DNA of 64,000 bases from Clostridia bacterium. Lineage in GTDB: Bacteria; Bacillota; Clostridia; TANB77; CAG-508. Location: contig JAFRCC010000025.1 of NCBI GenBank assembly GCA_017404545.1, positions 124,001-188,000 on the forward strand, in the 5' to 3' direction. The position numbers and the translations under genes are program-made. Shown piece after piece: positions 17,417 through 25,572 of this stretch (its first letter is position 1; each line of letters starts with the position of its first letter). A model generated the notes under the pieces. It was not told where the DNA came from, ran no database searches, and was given only the letters and a program-made list of their open reading frames with translations.

Positions 17417-18121
17417 TTAGTAGGAAGGAGTAGATTGTAAGTAATAGACAACATAGTCAATAAAATGCTTTGATGTAGGTCGTATCCCGTAATAATTAGG
17501 AAAGTATTCACAGAAAAGGTCAATATTTTCCTGTTTTGAGTAAACAATACCAAGCTCTTTATCAATTAATGAGTGAACTGTTTTCGTATTTTTCTCTTTA
17601 TTTATAACTTTTACTATATTTAAAATATATTCAAGATTTGATGATGGATTTTGATAAGACACTAAAATAGCACTCTTGAGGAGTCTTGTACCCTTTCGAG
17701 TAGAATCAAATTTTAAGTTTTTCAAAAGTGCTACGAGTTCTTTTTCTGTAGAATTATAATTTTTCTGATAATAAATTTCTTTGATACAACGAACCAACTC
17801 TTGGTAATCGTAAGGTTTTTGAAATATTGCTTTAACTTTATCAACATTACTTAGCTTAGAGCGGAAAAATGCTGATCCAGAAATAATAATTACATTTCTC
17901 TGGTCACTATAAGGTAGTACATTAAGAAGCTCTATACCATTCAACTTTGGCATATCTAAATCAAGCAATAAAACATCTGGTTTTAGATTTTTATAGCTCT
18001 GCAAAGCATCTAAACCATCATTAGAGATATGAACTACTTTAAAATTTTCTTCATTAGTTAACCAAAATGATAATTGATTTGCTGATTCTATATTATCATC
18101 AGCGATAGCTATTGTTATCAT
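17417..18121 (-). CDS. Spo0A-like response regulator on the ICE (copy 1)
   Basis: 234 residues. The receiver domain has IADDN, the Asp in LLLDLDMPKLNG and the Lys in FQKPYD. The C-terminal half (about 125-234, with STRKGTRLLKSAILVSY and YFPNYYGIRPTSKHFIDYVVY) has the length and pattern of a diverged Spo0A-type effector domain. GGGGGTTAGC precedes the ATG on the minus strand. Upstream lies the TTACG repeat array (18241-18296), a candidate target of this or its neighbour. The two regulators are clearly related but not recent copies. Confidence 0.7.
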   Translation of the reverse strand: MITIAIADDNIESANQLSFWLTNEENFKVVHISNDGLDALQSYKNLKPDVLLLDLDMPKLNGIELLNVLPYSDQRNVIIISGSAFFRSKLSNVDKVKAIFQKPYDYQELVRCIKEIYYQKNYNSTEKELVALLKNLKFDSTRKGTRLLKSAILVSYQNPSSNLEYILNIVKVINKEKNTKTVHSLIDKELGIVYSKQENIDLFCEYFPNYYGIRPTSKHFIDYVVYYLQSTPSY

Positions 18122-18442
18122 AAAGCTAACCCCCTATAACAATGTATTTCTTAACTAAATGTGTGGTTGACAGAAATCAGCAAAAGCATATCATAAAAAT
18201 AACCAAAAATCAACAAAAAACACATTGAATACTTTAAAAATTACGATTTTTTACGTTAATTTTTACGTTTATTTACGATTTTTTACGTTTTTTACTTTTT
18301 AGTCAAAAAAAATAGTAGATTATGCTTAGGAACTTTATATCAAGGTTTTAGGAGTTTTGTTATAGACAAAAGAGCTTTTTAGAATGCAATGGATAAAATT
18401 TTATAATACACTTTTAAAATTTTGGTATAAGGTGGTGGTATT
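18122..18442. other. Regulatory gap between response regulator and ICE excision genes
   Basis: A gap of over 300 bp without a supported gene. It contains the TTACG repeat array at 18241-18296 and a TATAAT at 18402-18407 with only a weak -35 (TTAGAA near 18379). AAGGTGGTGG (18430-18439) is the ribosome site for the ATG at 18443. Divergent promoters for the regulators and the recombination genes probably lie here. Confidence 0.6.
18241..18296. repeat. Phased TTACG(A/T)TTTT repeat array
   Basis: TTACG occurs at 18241, 18251, 18263, 18273 and 18283, with a variant TTACT at 18292. Spacings are 10, 12, 10, 10 and 9 bp, close to one helical turn. It lies between the divergent response regulator and the excision genes, as expected of an operator array, or of iterons for ICE replication or excision. 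Confidence 0.75.
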
Positions 18443-18509
18443 ATGATTTATAAATACGAATATGAATAGGGTTTAGATTAATTTAAAAATCGCTCCTAGA
18501 AACTTTGGT

Positions 18510-18953
18510 GTGAATCACGAGTTCCTAGAAAGAGTGATTTTATTGTATATTTTAAATAAAAAAGAAAACGCCTTGCTGAAGGTAATTGTTAAGAACGCAA
18601 GAATAGATTATTTAAGAGAAAATGAATATATCTTTATTGAAGAGAGCCTAGAGAACAATATATCACTTTCAAATGAAAGTGATATATTCAGTTTTGATGA
18701 ACTTTTTGAGGAAAACTTCGATGAATATGCTGTTGAAATTGAAAATATTGAAGATATATTTTCAGATGAAAAAATACATGATGTGGTTAGAGCATTGACT
18801 TATGATGAAAAGTCTGTGCTCTTCTTTTTTTATGTTAAAGAAGAATCAGACAGGCAAATTGCAAAAAGGTTGTTTTCTACGCAAGAAGCTGTGAAGTCAA
18901 AAAGAAATAGAATCATTAACAAAATAAGAAAAGGAGTGAAAGAAAATGTTTAA
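18510..18953 (+). CDS. Sigma-70-like helix-turn-helix protein of the ICE
   Basis: 147 residues from GTG 18510. A mid acidic region and a C-terminal sigma region 4-like helix-turn-helix (ALTYDEKSVLFFFYVKEESDRQIAKRLFSTQEAVKSKRNRI). Such genes regularly precede recombinase genes in Clostridial ICEs. The start is unclear: the frame is open upstream (LKIAPRNFGV reads like coding sequence) and the only good ribosome site and ATG are at 18443. That ATG, in another frame, gives MIYKYEYE and then TAG. A broken or recoded 5' end is likely; see findings. It overlaps the next gene by 8 bp. Confidence 0.65.
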   Translation: MNHEFLERVILLYILNKKENALLKVIVKNARIDYLRENEYIFIEESLENNISLSNESDIFSFDELFEENFDEYAVEIENIEDIFSDEKIHDVVRALTYDEKSVLFFFYVKEESDRQIAKRLFSTQEAVKSKRNRIINKIRKGVKENV

Positions 18954-19113
18954 TAACTATGATTTAACGGATAAAGATGTAATGGGAATATTAAGTAGAT
19001 ACGATAATTTGATTAATAAATACAGCTACATTAATGGAGAATTTTCCAATGACTTGAAGCAATACATTGTAGCCAAAGTATATATAAATTTAACAAAAAA
19101 TAGAGAAAAATAA
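18946..19113 (+). CDS. Small conserved-type ICE protein, 55 residues
   Basis: ATG overlaps the end of the sigma-like gene (ATGTTTAA) and follows AAAGGAG. The product begins MFNNYDLTDKDVMGIL and is helical and charged. Small helical proteins of this size between the sigma-like gene and the recombinases are common in such elements, but I cannot name a function. Confidence 0.55.
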   Translation: MFNNYDLTDKDVMGILSRYDNLINKYSYINGEFSNDLKQYIVAKVYINLTKNREK

Positions 19114-19119
19114 AATTTT

Positions 19120-19147
19120 TTTCAAAAAACCGACACCTTTTTTGAAA
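19120..19147. repeat. Perfect inverted repeat with the TTTCAAAA half-site
   Basis: TTTCAAAAAA (19120-19129), 8-base spacer CCGACACC, TTTTTTGAAA (19138-19147). The arms equal the 11-bp repeat core of promoters P1-P3, here facing each other. It could be a dimer site of the same regulator, a hairpin, or part of the promoter of the 19187 gene. Confidence 0.7.
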
Positions 19148-19186
19148 TTTTCACGACCATAATAGTAGAAGGGAAGTGATAAAAGA

Positions 19187-19321
19187 ATGAGTTTTTTTGA
19201 AATGAAAGTACACATAAGACAAAAAATAATAAAAAGAAAACAAAAGAAAAGAACAAGAAACTTTATGAAATTGTACAACTTAAAAAAGAAAAATGAGCTA
19301 AAACACTCATTAATTACATAG
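19187..19321 (+). CDS. Very small basic protein, 44 residues
   Basis: ATG 19187 follows GAAGGGAAGTG. The product is strikingly basic (RQKIIKRKQKKRTRNFMK), so it may bind nucleic acid. It sits alone between the inverted repeat and the next helix-turn-helix gene. Unknown; supported by the ribosome site and the biased composition only. Confidence 0.45.
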   Translation: MSFFEMKVHIRQKIIKRKQKKRTRNFMKLYNLKKKNELKHSLIT

Positions 19322-19365
19322 TGCTTGAAAAGTGTTAGCAAAAAGTTGCAATAAAGGAGCAAAAG

Positions 19366-19788
19366 ATGGAAAACAAAATTGTTGATATGTATTTTAATAA
19401 ACAAATGAAACCTGTAGAAATTGCTAGAGCATTACAAATAAAAAAATATAAGGTTACAAGAGTACTTCAAAAAGATACTAGGTATGTTGAAGAAAAACAA
19501 AAGAGAATGATTATAAACAAAATAAATCATAATGAAAAAACAAAAGATTATATGAAAAGAAAACGAAAGTTTATGCAGTTTATAAACAAAATAGATGACC
19601 TAATATTAAAAAATATGCACAAACAAGCAAGTTTTGAACTGTCAAAAGGTAGTAAATTATCAGATATGGCTTATAGAAATTGGAACATTAGTGCCTATAC
19701 TTATGATAAATGTAATAGAAGATTTGTTTTTAAAAATGAGCTTGGGAGAAGTGCTGATGTTCCAAAGTATATAAAATTACGAAAGTAG
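19366..19788 (+). CDS. Helix-turn-helix ICE protein, 140 residues
   Basis: The N-terminal YFNKQMKPVEIARALQIKKYKVTRVLQKD is a clear helix-turn-helix of the sigma region 4 or resolvase type. The remainder is very basic, ending with a Tyr/Asn-rich segment. AAAGGAG precedes the ATG. Its place upstream of the recombinases suggests an excision or transcription factor of the element. A role as recombination directionality factor is possible but not shown. Confidence 0.6.
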   Translation: MENKIVDMYFNKQMKPVEIARALQIKKYKVTRVLQKDTRYVEEKQKRMIINKINHNEKTKDYMKRKRKFMQFINKIDDLILKNMHKQASFELSKGSKLSDMAYRNWNISAYTYDKCNRRFVFKNELGRSADVPKYIKLRK

Positions 19789-19801
19789 AGGTATATGTAG
19801 A

Positions 19802-19993
19802 ATGGATAATGAATTATTTGAAAAAATAATTGTTAGCTATGGGGTTTTAGCATTACATTCGTTACAAAATTCAGCTAACAAAGATCTTAAATTAGAAGAT
19901 TTAAAAAAAGAGCATTTTGCAAATGAAATAAAAATGATGATAAGTGTTTATCCAAAAGAATTAGCAGTAGTAAAATATTCTAATTTGAAATAA
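19802..19993 (+). CDS. Small ICE protein, 63 residues
   Basis: Starts 13 bp after the previous gene, behind AGAGGTATATG. Soluble and helical, beginning MDNELFEKIIVSYGVLALHSL. No family recognised. Its tight packing with the neighbours and the ribosome site (AAAGGAG) for the next gene right after its stop support a real gene. Confidence 0.5.
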   Translation: MDNELFEKIIVSYGVLALHSLQNSANKDLKLEDLKKEHFANEIKMMISVYPKELAVVKYSNLK

Positions 19994-20007
19994 AAGGAGC
20001 ATTAGAA

Positions 20008-20166
20008 ATGTGGTTGATACTAATAGTGATGATAGCTATAGCTACAGTAATGTATTTAATAGTAGTTGGTGGAAATATGAATAAATCAGAATACGAAAGA
20101 GCAATGGAAACTGAAGAAGAGATGGAATATTTAAAACAAAAGAATATAAATAAATCAAAAACATAG
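20008..20166 (+). CDS. Small membrane protein, 52 residues
   Basis: ATG 20008 follows AAAGGAGC. One hydrophobic helix (MWLILIVMIAIATVMYLIVVGG) precedes a charged, Glu-rich cytoplasmic tail. Unknown role. It is too short for ordinary ORF cut-offs but has a good ribosome site and operon context. Confidence 0.5.
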   Translation: MWLILIVMIAIATVMYLIVVGGNMNKSEYERAMETEEEMEYLKQKNINKSKT

Positions 20167-20185
20167 TATTTATTATGGAGGTATT

Positions 20186-20341
20186 ATGGATAAAGAATTT
20201 TTTGAAGAAAGAGAAACTTACGAAGTGGATAATCACAAATACACCGTAATAACAAGAACCATAGAAAATAAACAGAGCTTAGATAATTTGTACAAGGCAT
20301 TTAGCAAATATGCTTTAAAAAAATTAAATTCTAAAATATAA
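20186..20341 (+). CDS. Small transposon-type protein, 51 residues
   Basis: ATG 20186 follows ATGGAGG. The product (EVDNHKYTVITRTIENKQSLDNLYKAF) resembles in size and pattern the small proteins found before large serine recombinases, for example TnpW-like proteins of Tn4451-type elements. The match is by pattern only. A ribosome-like AAAGGAG follows its stop. Confidence 0.45.
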   Translation: MDKEFFEERETYEVDNHKYTVITRTIENKQSLDNLYKAFSKYALKKLNSKI

Positions 20342-20427
20342 AAAGGAGCTGACTTTTTGAAAAAAACAAGTTATAATAATTATTATAATTGAATAGAAAG
20401 CCCTTTTATAAGAAGGGGGTTTTTATT

Positions 20428-22005
20428 ATGACAACGTGTATAGGTTATGCACCCTATAAAGTAGGGGCATATCTAAGATTATCTACAGAGGATGGTGATA
20501 AAGAAGAAAGCGATAGTATTGCTAGTCAAAAAAGTATTATTGAAACTAAAGTAAAGGAATTAGGGGCTGATTTTGAATTAGTTGACTTTTACATAGATGA
20601 TGGATATACAGGATTAAATACAAACAGACCATCTTTTCAAAGATTACTACAAGATGCAGAAAATTCAAAGATAAACACAATAATTACAAAAGACTTATCA
20701 AGATTTTCAAGAAATAGCTTTGAGGCAAATTACTATATAGAGCTATATTTTTTGGAAAGAAATATTAGATACATATCAGTTTTAGACAACGTAGATACAG
20801 CATTAAATAACTCAAATAATGATATGATACAAATAAAAACATTGATGAATGACTGGTATAGTAAAGATATTTCAAGAAAAGTAAGAAGTGGTGTTTGGGC
20901 AAGAAAAGAAAAAGGTTTGTATGTGGCGGCGAGAGCACCTTATGGATATAACAAAAGTAAAAATGATAAAAATAAACTAATAAAAAATGAAGAGCAAGCT
21001 AAAATTGTAAAAACAATTTTTGAAAAATTTGATAGTGGGTATTCTCAAACAAGTATTGCGAAAGAATTAGAGGAGCAAAGGGTACTAGCTCCTTGTAGCT
21101 TTGATGACAATGGAATTTTAAGAAAAGAAGTATATAAGTGGGATTCAGCTGTGTGCAAAATGTTGAAAAACAAAGTGTATGTAGGGCATACTGAATACGG
21201 TAAAAGGATAAATTTAAGCTATAAATCTGAAAAAGTAAAAAATATACCTCGTGAAGAATGGAAAATAGCCAAAAATACACACGAACCAATTATAGATGAA
21301 GAGCTATTTGAAAGGGTACAACGAAGGCTTGATTTAAGTAAGCGAACAAGAAAAAAGAAATTTGAATGGCTTTTAAATGGAATTGTGTTTTGTAAAGAGT
21401 GTGGATCTCAAATGATACTAAAAGTTGAATATAATAGTAAAAACGAAATAAAGTCAAAAAGGATCCATTGTGTGGAGGGTACAAAAAGCAATAGCAAAGT
21501 TGCTTGTAACAGAAAAAGCAAAGGAATAAATGAACAAGATTTAACAAAAATTGTTTTAAGAAATCTTGAAAATAAGAAAGACAAAATACTAAATATTGAA
21601 AAAATTGAAAGCCTAATTAAATCTCAATATGAAGAAAATAATACAATAGTTTTTGATACTGCAATAAAAAATTATGAAAAACAATTAAATAAAATCGAAA
21701 AAAATATTACATCCCTATACGAAGATTATAGGAACGAAATTTTAGAAGAGGATGATTACAAAAGGTTTTACAGAGCTGAAGTGGAAAGAAAAACTAATAT
21801 TAAAAATAATATTACCAAATTAAAAGAAGAAAGAAACAATAGACCAAAACTAAGCAAAGATAGACTAGAAAGTATAGTCAAACAACTATCAGATATAGAC
21901 AGTTTAAATAGAGATACATTATCAGATATTATATACAGTGTGGAAGTTGACATTCAAAATAACATTTATATTAACTACAGATATGATATTTTTGATAAGG
22001 TGTAG
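20428..22005 (+). CDS. Large serine recombinase (ICE integrase 1)
   Basis: About 525 residues from ATG 20428, after AGAAGGGGG; an earlier start at 20389 would precede a hairpin. The N-terminal catalytic domain has the serine in AYLRLSTED and the DLSRFSRN and ISRKVRSG motifs. A recombinase domain, a zinc ribbon (CKECGSQM with later Cys) and a C-terminal coiled coil (about 400-480) follow. Enzymes of the TndX/TnpX type excise and insert the element at a 2-bp core, usually GA. It is the first of two tandem recombinases at the element's right end. Confidence 0.9.
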   Translation: MTTCIGYAPYKVGAYLRLSTEDGDKEESDSIASQKSIIETKVKELGADFELVDFYIDDGYTGLNTNRPSFQRLLQDAENSKINTIITKDLSRFSRNSFEANYYIELYFLERNIRYISVLDNVDTALNNSNNDMIQIKTLMNDWYSKDISRKVRSGVWARKEKGLYVAARAPYGYNKSKNDKNKLIKNEEQAKIVKTIFEKFDSGYSQTSIAKELEEQRVLAPCSFDDNGILRKEVYKWDSAVCKMLKNKVYVGHTEYGKRINLSYKSEKVKNIPREEWKIAKNTHEPIIDEELFERVQRRLDLSKRTRKKKFEWLLNGIVFCKECGSQMILKVEYNSKNEIKSKRIHCVEGTKSNSKVACNRKSKGINEQDLTKIVLRNLENKKDKILNIEKIESLIKSQYEENNTIVFDTAIKNYEKQLNKIEKNITSLYEDYRNEILEEDDYKRFYRAEVERKTNIKNNITKLKEERNNRPKLSKDRLESIVKQLSDIDSLNRDTLSDIIYSVEVDIQNNIYINYRYDIFDKV

Positions 22006-22011
22006 ATAGTT

Positions 22012-23529
22012 ATGAAAGAGTATAAAGCAGGAATATACTTACGATTATCACACGAAGATATTTCTGAAAACAACAGCATAGAGGCTCAAAGAACAATTAC
22101 AACGGAATATGCAAAAAAGAATAAGTACAATGTTGTAGAAGAATACGTTGATAACGGATACTCTGGAATGTTAAGTTCAAGACCAGCCTTTAATAGAATG
22201 ATAGTTGATATTTTAAATAATAAAATAAATATGGTAATAGTAAAAGATATTAGTAGATTAACAAGAGATAAAAATAAAACAGGATATTATACAGAAATTT
22301 TTTTCCCAGACAACGATATTAGATTCATATCTGTAACTGAAATGATAGATTCAGGCGATAGGTATGAAATTGATGACAGCATAATGTTTAGAGGATTAGT
22401 AAACCAATATTATGTTGCAGATATATCAAAGAAAATTAAGTCAGTAAAAACAAACCGAAAGAAAAATGGAGAATTTGTGGAGCATAAAGTTCCTTATGGA
22501 TATAAAAAAGATGAGGATGATAAATACAAAGTTGTTTTTGATACAAATGTGTGCGAAAATGTGAAATTGATTTATGCAATGTATTTACAAGGATTTTCAC
22601 AATCACAAATAGCCAAACATTTAACCAATTTAAAAATGGATACTCCAAAAAAATATAAAGGAGAAAATTGTAAAATAAATGAGTGGCGAAATGACACAAT
22701 ATCAAGAATATTAAAAGATCCATTCTACATGGGAAAACTCATTATAAATAAGTATGTTACAGAATACCGAACGAAAAAAACAAAATTAACACCAAAAGAA
22801 AAATGGATATTAGTTGATGGAAAACACGAGGCTCTTATTTCTGAAGATGATTTTAAATTAGTTCAGCAAAAGCTAGAGCACAAATATAAAAAGCCTGAGC
22901 AAAAATATGAATACTTATTAAAAGGGCTTGTATATTGTGGGTATTGCAATTCAAGAATGCAATACAAATATAGAGCACGAACTAAAGTTAGAAATAAGGT
23001 AATAGAAAATCCTGTGAGGCACTGGTATTACAAATGTAGAATGATTTACAAATTCCCAAGTATTTGCGATAAAGGGCATACGATAAGTGAAGAAGCTTTA
23101 AATGAAATAGTGCTTAATTCATTAAAAAAGAGGTTATCAAAATTTAAAATAGATGAATATACAGGCGATATAATAGATGAGTACAAAAAAGTAAATGCTA
23201 ATTTTAAACTGTTAAATCAGTATGAAAAGAAAAAAAGTAAAATAGAAAATAGCATTACTAATCTATACAATAAAAAACTAGAAGGTGTAATTCAGCTAGA
23301 AGAATTTAAAGAGCAATATTGTAATTTAAAGCAAGAGCTAAAAAGTACCGAAGAGCAAATATTAGGCTTAAAAAAGAATTGTAAAACCTGTGAACTAGAT
23401 GAAAATGTAAAACAAATAATAATAGATTTTAAAAACGGAAAAGAATTAGATAATGAAATAATCAAAATTTTAATTAATAGAATAAAAGTCTACGAAGGTA
23501 AAACAGTAGACATAACGTTTAACATTTAA
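22012..23529 (+). CDS. Large serine recombinase (ICE integrase 2)
   Basis: 505 residues, starting 6 bp after the first recombinase. The catalytic serine is in YLRLSHED. The domain order is the same, with zinc ribbon CGYCNSRM and a coiled coil near residues 395-465. The two proteins are clearly diverged, so this is not a recent duplication. Paired recombinases can act as a heteromeric integrase. The attachment site begins within about 55 bp of its stop. Confidence 0.88.
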   Translation: MKEYKAGIYLRLSHEDISENNSIEAQRTITTEYAKKNKYNVVEEYVDNGYSGMLSSRPAFNRMIVDILNNKINMVIVKDISRLTRDKNKTGYYTEIFFPDNDIRFISVTEMIDSGDRYEIDDSIMFRGLVNQYYVADISKKIKSVKTNRKKNGEFVEHKVPYGYKKDEDDKYKVVFDTNVCENVKLIYAMYLQGFSQSQIAKHLTNLKMDTPKKYKGENCKINEWRNDTISRILKDPFYMGKLIINKYVTEYRTKKTKLTPKEKWILVDGKHEALISEDDFKLVQQKLEHKYKKPEQKYEYLLKGLVYCGYCNSRMQYKYRARTKVRNKVIENPVRHWYYKCRMIYKFPSICDKGHTISEEALNEIVLNSLKKRLSKFKIDEYTGDIIDEYKKVNANFKLLNQYEKKKSKIENSITNLYNKKLEGVIQLEEFKEQYCNLKQELKSTEEQILGLKKNCKTCELDENVKQIIIDFKNGKELDNEIIKILINRIKVYEGKTVDITFNI

Positions 23530-23559
23530 CCAAAATAACGGTTAAATATATTTTAAAAC

Positions 23560-23600
23560 AAAATAACTTCAATCAAATATAATAACCCGATGAAGGAGCC
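23560..23600. other. Probable right attachment site (attR) inside cwlD
   Basis: Host coding sequence for CwlD resumes at about 23,586 (Pro-Asp-Glu-Gly-Ala). The codon before it in that frame is TAA (23583). The first GA of CCCGATGAAGG (23589-23590) or the next one is a fitting 2-bp crossover for a TndX-type recombinase. The exact point needs the left end or an empty site. Confidence 0.65.
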
Positions 23601-24137
23601 GAAAGCCGTAATGGTACAACTGAGGCAGAAACAAATTTAAATATAGCTTTAAAATTACAAACTTTACTCGAACAAAGTGGCGCAACTGTTATTTTAACCA
23701 GGTCAGATGAAAATGCAATTTACGACATAGATAGTAAAACATTAAAGCAAAAGAAAATTTCAGATTTAAAAAATCGAGTAAAAATTGGAAATGAAAGTTC
23801 AGCGGATATATTCGTGTCAATACATTTAAATAAAATTCCACAAGAAAAATATTCAGGTTGGCAAACTTTTTACAAATCTTCAGATGAAAATAGTATAAAA
23901 CTTGCAAAAACAATCCAAAATAGTTTAAATGAATCTATCCAAAAAGATAATGATAGAGTTCCAATGAAATTAGATAGTATTTATATTGTAAAAAATGTAG
24001 AAATTCCAATTGCTGTTGTAGAATGTGGTTTTTTGTCAAATCCCAAAGAAGAGCAAGATTTATTGAGTGACGATTATCAAAATAGGCTAGCCTGGGGGAT
24101 ATATAGTGGAATAATGGATTATTTTGTCCAAGAATAA
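23586..24137 (+). pseudogene. cwlD: 3' half of cwlD, N-acetylmuramoyl-L-alanine amidase, split by the ICE
   Basis: The frame reads PDEGAESRNGTTEAETNLNI, then the VSIHLNKIP motif (zinc His) and VAVECGFLSN-type motif (IAVVECGFLSNP, catalytic Glu), and runs to a normal C-terminus. This is the second half of Amidase_3 of the CwlD type, which makes muramic-delta-lactam in spore cortex. The first half, with the DxGHG zinc motif, is missing here and should lie beyond the ICE's left end. The internal ATG at 23814 would give only a fragment. As long as the element stays in place, the amidase cannot be made. Confidence 0.88.
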
Positions 24138-24215
24138 AATTCGTGTAAATATAATGAATAATGTGTATTATTAGACTTAAAATGACTATAAAAGGTTCAA
24201 ACAAATTCCCTAAAT

Positions 24216-24245
24216 TTGACAAATATATATGAATTATGATATAAT
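24216..24245 (+). promoter_or_regulatory. Sigma-A promoter of the M23 peptidase gene
   Basis: TTGACA (24216-24221), 18 bp, TATAAT (24240-24245), 28 bp before the start codon. Confidence 0.75.
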
Positions 24246-24272
24246 GCTCATCAGTCGCAGTAAAAAGGGAGT

Positions 24273-25388
24273 GTGAATTTTATTTTTAGAAGTAATAATT
24301 TAAAAAAATATACTAATGATAAAAGAAGATTAAGTGCGATAATTTCAATAGCTGCAATAATAGTTATAGTAGCAGCAATATTAGGTAAGAATTATAAAGT
24401 AGCATACAAAGTTACATTAGATGGTAATGTACTTGGTTATGTAAGTGATAAAGAAGAATTTACTTGTATGATAACAAATCAAGTATTAAATCAACAAAAT
24501 GATGATATGGAATTAGTTGTTCTAAATAGTGTTCCTGAATATTCAGCAACATTAATTAATTCAAATACTACAACGGACGAAAATACAATAATAAAGCTTT
24601 TAAAACTTAAAGCTGAAGTAACATACAAATTGTACGCGGTTACTTTAGATGGAGAAGATAAAGCATATGTTAAAACCATGGAAGAGGCTCAAGAGGAAGT
24701 TAATAAATTAACGGAACAATATAGTGAAAAAATTGAATCGGAATTTGGTATAAGAGAAGTTTATACAAATAACTCATTAGAGTATAAAGATATGAAGTAT
24801 GCGACTATTGCTAAATTAGATGGATCAATCGATTCTGAAATAAAAGCAAAAGAGGAAGCAGCAGCTGAAGCAGCTAGAATCGAAGCAGAAAGAAAAGCAG
24901 CCGAGGAGGCAGAAGCAAAAAGAAAAGCTGCAATAGAAGCGGCAGAAGATTATACTTATGTTGAATCAGAAGAATTAACAAATACAAGTGTTAATGGTAT
25001 AAATTTTGATGTAGCACCAGTTACTGGGCGTATATCTTCAAGATTTGGGGCTAATGAAAGTATTAGAAATCATACACATAAGGGGTTAGACATAGCTGCA
25101 AGTAATGGTACATCAATATTTGCTGTAGCAGATGGCACTGTAGATTATGCACAATTTAATACAGGAGGTTATGGCAATTTAGTAATAATTTCTCATGGTA
25201 ATGGTGTTCAAACATATTATGCACACTGCAGTAAATTGTTCGTATCTGTAGGAGATACAGTATCTGCAGGAGATGTTATTGCCGCTGTTGGTTCAACAGG
25301 TAATTCAACAGGAAACCATTTGCATTTTGAGATAAGAATTAATGGAACTCAGGTAAATCCACAGAATTATATTTTTAAAAATGAGTAA
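24273..25388 (+). CDS. Membrane-anchored M23 peptidase
   Basis: About 371 residues. GTG start at 24273 after AAAAAGGGA; no nearby ATG. A membrane helix (about 23-42) is followed by an outer region and an Ala/Glu/Arg-rich coiled coil (about 190-225, KEEAAAEAARIEAERK). The LytM domain sits at about 255-365 with HKGLD and HLHFE zinc motifs. The family cleaves peptide cross-links or, when inactive, acts as scaffold (as SpoIIQ does). All metal ligands are present here, so activity is expected. It lies next to cwlD, so a sporulation or division wall role is plausible. Confidence 0.85.
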   Translation: MNFIFRSNNLKKYTNDKRRLSAIISIAAIIVIVAAILGKNYKVAYKVTLDGNVLGYVSDKEEFTCMITNQVLNQQNDDMELVVLNSVPEYSATLINSNTTTDENTIIKLLKLKAEVTYKLYAVTLDGEDKAYVKTMEEAQEEVNKLTEQYSEKIESEFGIREVYTNNSLEYKDMKYATIAKLDGSIDSEIKAKEEAAAEAARIEAERKAAEEAEAKRKAAIEAAEDYTYVESEELTNTSVNGINFDVAPVTGRISSRFGANESIRNHTHKGLDIAASNGTSIFAVADGTVDYAQFNTGGYGNLVIISHGNGVQTYYAHCSKLFVSVGDTVSAGDVIAAVGSTGNSTGNHLHFEIRINGTQVNPQNYIFKNE

Positions 25389-25399
25389 AATACAAAAAG

Positions 25400-25484
25400 C
25401 AGATAAATAGGTGAAGTGAATTTAAATTGTTAGATAAATTATTAAACAATGATGGTTTGCTTCACAAAATTATCTGTTTTTTTT
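25400..25484 (+). terminator. Terminator after the M23 peptidase gene
   Basis: CAGATAA (25400-25406) pairs with TTATCTG (25470-25476); inner GTGAAG (25411-25416) pairs with CTTCAC (25460-25465). Eight T follow. Confidence 0.7.
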
Positions 25485-25572
25485 ATGTTTTGCCCGTAAA
25501 AGTGGAAATTTATGGCTATTTGTGGTATAATGAGTATGTGAGTTTAATTTAGAAAAAGAAAGGAAGATACAT

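Larger units (their letters stand above)
1..23588. mobile_element. Right-hand part of an integrative conjugative element inserted in cwlD
   Basis: The stretch carries VirB4, VirD4, an M23 wall hydrolase, a sortase, ICE-type regulators and, at its right edge, two large serine recombinases. The 3' half of the host cwlD gene starts right after the second recombinase, so the right end lies near 23,586. Relaxase, VirB6-like and other transfer genes and the left end are not in the window. Three operons start from near-identical promoters, which shows the element has its own regulation. The two ATPase genes each need +1 frame shifts at CGG codons. Whether the element can still transfer depends on whether those shifts really occur. 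Confidence 0.9.

Noticed and set aside
18241..18296. CRISPR or simple AT tract
   Set aside because: No spacers; the regular TTACG core with near 10-bp phasing fits protein binding better.
20386..20427. Start of integrase 1 at 20389
   Set aside because: The extra residues would be encoded by a small CCCTT/AAGGG hairpin region, and AGAAGGGGG stands correctly before ATG 20428.
23814..24137. Independent small amidase gene at 23814
   Set aside because: The frame continues upstream to 23586 with clear CwlD sequence; the ATG is internal and lacks a ribosome site.
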